A stretch of DNA of 64,000 nt. It comes from Burkholderiales bacterium. GTDB lineage: Bacteria > Pseudomonadota > Gammaproteobacteria > Burkholderiales > Burkholderiaceae_C. Position 1 is the stretch's first letter. Each line of letters begins with the position of its first letter. The DNA lies in contig JACRAZ010000017.1 of NCBI GenBank assembly GCA_016213205.1, positions 91,488 to 155,487 on the forward strand, given 5' to 3'. The position numbers and the translations under genes were made by a program. Below the pieces are notes generated by a model. It was not told the DNA's origin. It made no database searches and saw only the letters and a list, made by a program, of their open reading frames with translations. Below, in pieces: positions 62,701 to 64,000 of this stretch.

Positions 62701-64000
62701 GGTGCTGGAGTACCGGGCGCGCCGGCAGGGCCCCGGCGACAGCCTGGCCGCCGACCGCAACGAGCTGACCACCGGCAAGCCGCCGCATCCGCTCGACTCG
62801 GACAAGAACCGCAGGCTGCTGCGCCAGCTGCTGCAGTGGTACTACTACGAGCGCGACCGCCAGGCGGCGAACCGTTTGGAAATGGCGATCGACGCCGACT
62901 TCTACGACGGGCTGCAGTGGGACGAAGAAGACGCCGCGATCGTGACCGACCGCGGCCAGATGCCGCTGACCTACAACGAAGTCGCGCCGATGGCGGACTG
63001 GATCATCGGCACCGAGCGCCGCAACCGCGTCGATTGGAAGGTGCTGCCGCGCGCCGAGGATGATGTCGACCTCGCCGACACGAAGACCAAGGTCCTGAAG
63101 TACGTCTCCGACGTGAACAAGGTCCCCTTCGCCCGCTCGCGCGCCTTCTCAGATGCCGTCAAGGCCGGCCTCGGCTGGGTCGATGACGGCGCCCGCGACG
63201 ATCCCACGAAGGACATCCTCTACTCGAAGTGGGAGGACTGGCGCAACGTCCTGCACGACTCCAGCGGCATGGAACTCGACACCGAGGACTGGCGCTACGT
63301 CTTCCGCTGGCGCTGGGTCGACGAGGACATCGCAGCGCTGATGTTCCCTGACCGCAAGGACAAGATCACCTCCGCGGTCGAAGACTTCGACGGCCACCTC
63401 GACCCGCTGGTGGAAGAGGACACGTGGACGACGCCCTACGACAGCGCCGGCCAGGTCGGCCGCAGTGGAACCACGCGCGCGCTGGGATCCGGCTACCTGC
63501 AGGACGCGCAGCGCCGCCGGGTGAAGCTCATCGAGTGCCAGTTCCGCATGCCGGTGGCCACCAAGGTGATCACGTCGGGCCCGCTCAAGGGCGCCTACTT
63601 CGACCCCCGCGACGCCGCGCTGCGCGACGCGCTGGGCCGCGTCGGCGGCACCGTAATCGACAAGATCATGATGCGGGTGCACGTCGCGGTGTTCACCGAG
63701 ACCGACCTGCTGGCGCTGGGCCCCAGCATCTACCGGCACAACCGCTTCAGCCTGACCCCGATCTGGTGCTACCGCCGCGGCCGCGACCGGCTGCCGTACA
63801 GCGCCATTCGGCGCGTGCGCGACATCCAGAAGGACCTCAACAAGCGCGCCAGCAAGGCGCTGTGGCTGCTGAACACCAACCAGGTGATCGCCGATCAGGG
63901 TGCTGTCGATGACATCGAAGTGGCCCGTGACGAGGCCCAGCGGCCCGACGGCTACATCGAGAAGAAGGCCAACAAGGAGTTCACGATCCGGCGCGACACC
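62693..64000 (+). CDS. portal protein, P22 type, cut by window end
   Basis: 436 codons visible, open to the last base. Seen: QLLQWYYYERDRQAANRLEM, ADFYDGLQWDEEDAA, PLTYNEVAPMADWIIGTERR, AFSDAVKAGLGWVDDG, SLTPIWCYRRGRDRLPYS and IRRVRDIQKDLNKRASKALW, the pattern of P22-like portals (about 700 aa in full). It suggests a podovirus-like or related head module. Confidence 0.88.
   Translation, partial: MAEVLEYRARRQGPGDSLAADRNELTTGKPPHPLDSDKNRRLLRQLLQWYYYERDRQAANRLEMAIDADFYDGLQWDEEDAAIVTDRGQMPLTYNEVAPMADWIIGTERRNRVDWKVLPRAEDDVDLADTKTKVLKYVSDVNKVPFARSRAFSDAVKAGLGWVDDGARDDPTKDILYSKWEDWRNVLHDSSGMELDTEDWRYVFRWRWVDEDIAALMFPDRKDKITSAVEDFDGHLDPLVEEDTWTTPYDSAGQVGRSGTTRALGSGYLQDAQRRRVKLIECQFRMPVATKVITSGPLKGAYFDPRDAALRDALGRVGGTVIDKIMMRVHVAVFTETDLLALGPSIYRHNRFSLTPIWCYRRGRDRLPYSAIRRVRDIQKDLNKRASKALWLLNTNQVIADQGAVDDIEVARDEAQRPDGYIEKKANKEFTIRRDT

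Larger units (their letters stand above)
35719..64000. mobile_element. prophage, left 28 kb (right end outside window)
   Basis: Starts at the tRNA-Arg fragment. It holds an integrase and excisionase-like gene, a leftward recombination operon, an immunity region with divergent promoters, a rightward replication operon, RusA, both terminase subunits and a P22-type portal. Tail and lysis genes would follow beyond 64,000. Most genes overlap their neighbours by ATGA, GTGA or TTGA, which is unlike the host part. No broken phage gene was seen, so it may be functional. Confidence 0.95.

Overview
The window is GC-rich, densely packed DNA from a beta-proteobacterium, most likely order Burkholderiales (Leptothrix/Rubrivivax/Ideonella type). 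This is inferred from gene content (an intracellular polyhydroxyalkanoate depolymerase, a complete Ccm cytochrome c maturation operon, RraA) and base composition. It holds a host chromosomal part (1 to about 35,718) and the left 28 kb of a prophage (about 35,719 to beyond 64,000).

Host part. A partial thrC leads into mobB, moeA and moaD, and moaE lies just beyond a divergent dapA-like gene. Then come a flavin reductase, an acyl-CoA-dehydrogenase-fold protein and a MerR/TipAS regulator, an acyltransferase-3 membrane protein, an MFS exporter and clpB with a heat-shock-type promoter. The NAD genes are nadB converging on nadA-nadC. An unusual trio follows: a ComFB-like protein between two related proteins with roadblock-like C-termini. 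After these come an AraC regulator divergent from an MFS transporter, a ThDP enzyme, phaZ, a GST, a cupin/EamA pair divergent from an Lrp regulator, ccmABCDEFGHI, rraA and tRNA-Pro(TGG) with its terminator.

Prophage. It begins at a 45-nt 3' fragment of tRNA-Arg(TCT) (35,719-35,763), the remnant of its attachment site. The leftward early operon (50.7 to 35.9 kb, genes mostly overlapping by ATGA/GTGA) carries small proteins, RecT, a YqaJ/lambda-type exonuclease, a DnaQ-like exonuclease, a VVA0879-like protein, an RdgC fused to an FtsK-gamma-like domain, a block of gene cassettes, an integron integrase, DUF5131, a PD-(D/E)XK-like protein, a DUF4224 protein and the phage integrase. Two lipoproteins, an unknown protein and a helix-turn-helix repressor occupy the immunity region between mirror-image promoters PL and PR. 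The rightward operon carries a YdaS/Cro-like protein, a CII-like protein, replication genes (DnaT/O-like, DnaB), RusA, both terminase subunits and the start of a portal protein.

Main discovery. Inside the early operon lies what appears to be a complete integron: an IntI-type integrase (39,840-40,871) followed by an array bounded by four convincing attC sites (89, 102, 57 and 102 bp). Each has a core pair, a hairpin and the strand-determining extra-helical A in the left arm. The attC sites point in the usual direction relative to intI, yet every recognisable cassette gene lies antisense to the attC sites, in the direction of phage early transcription. IntI itself is coupled by ATGA to the next phage gene. 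The phage therefore seems to use an integron as a landing platform for early genes.
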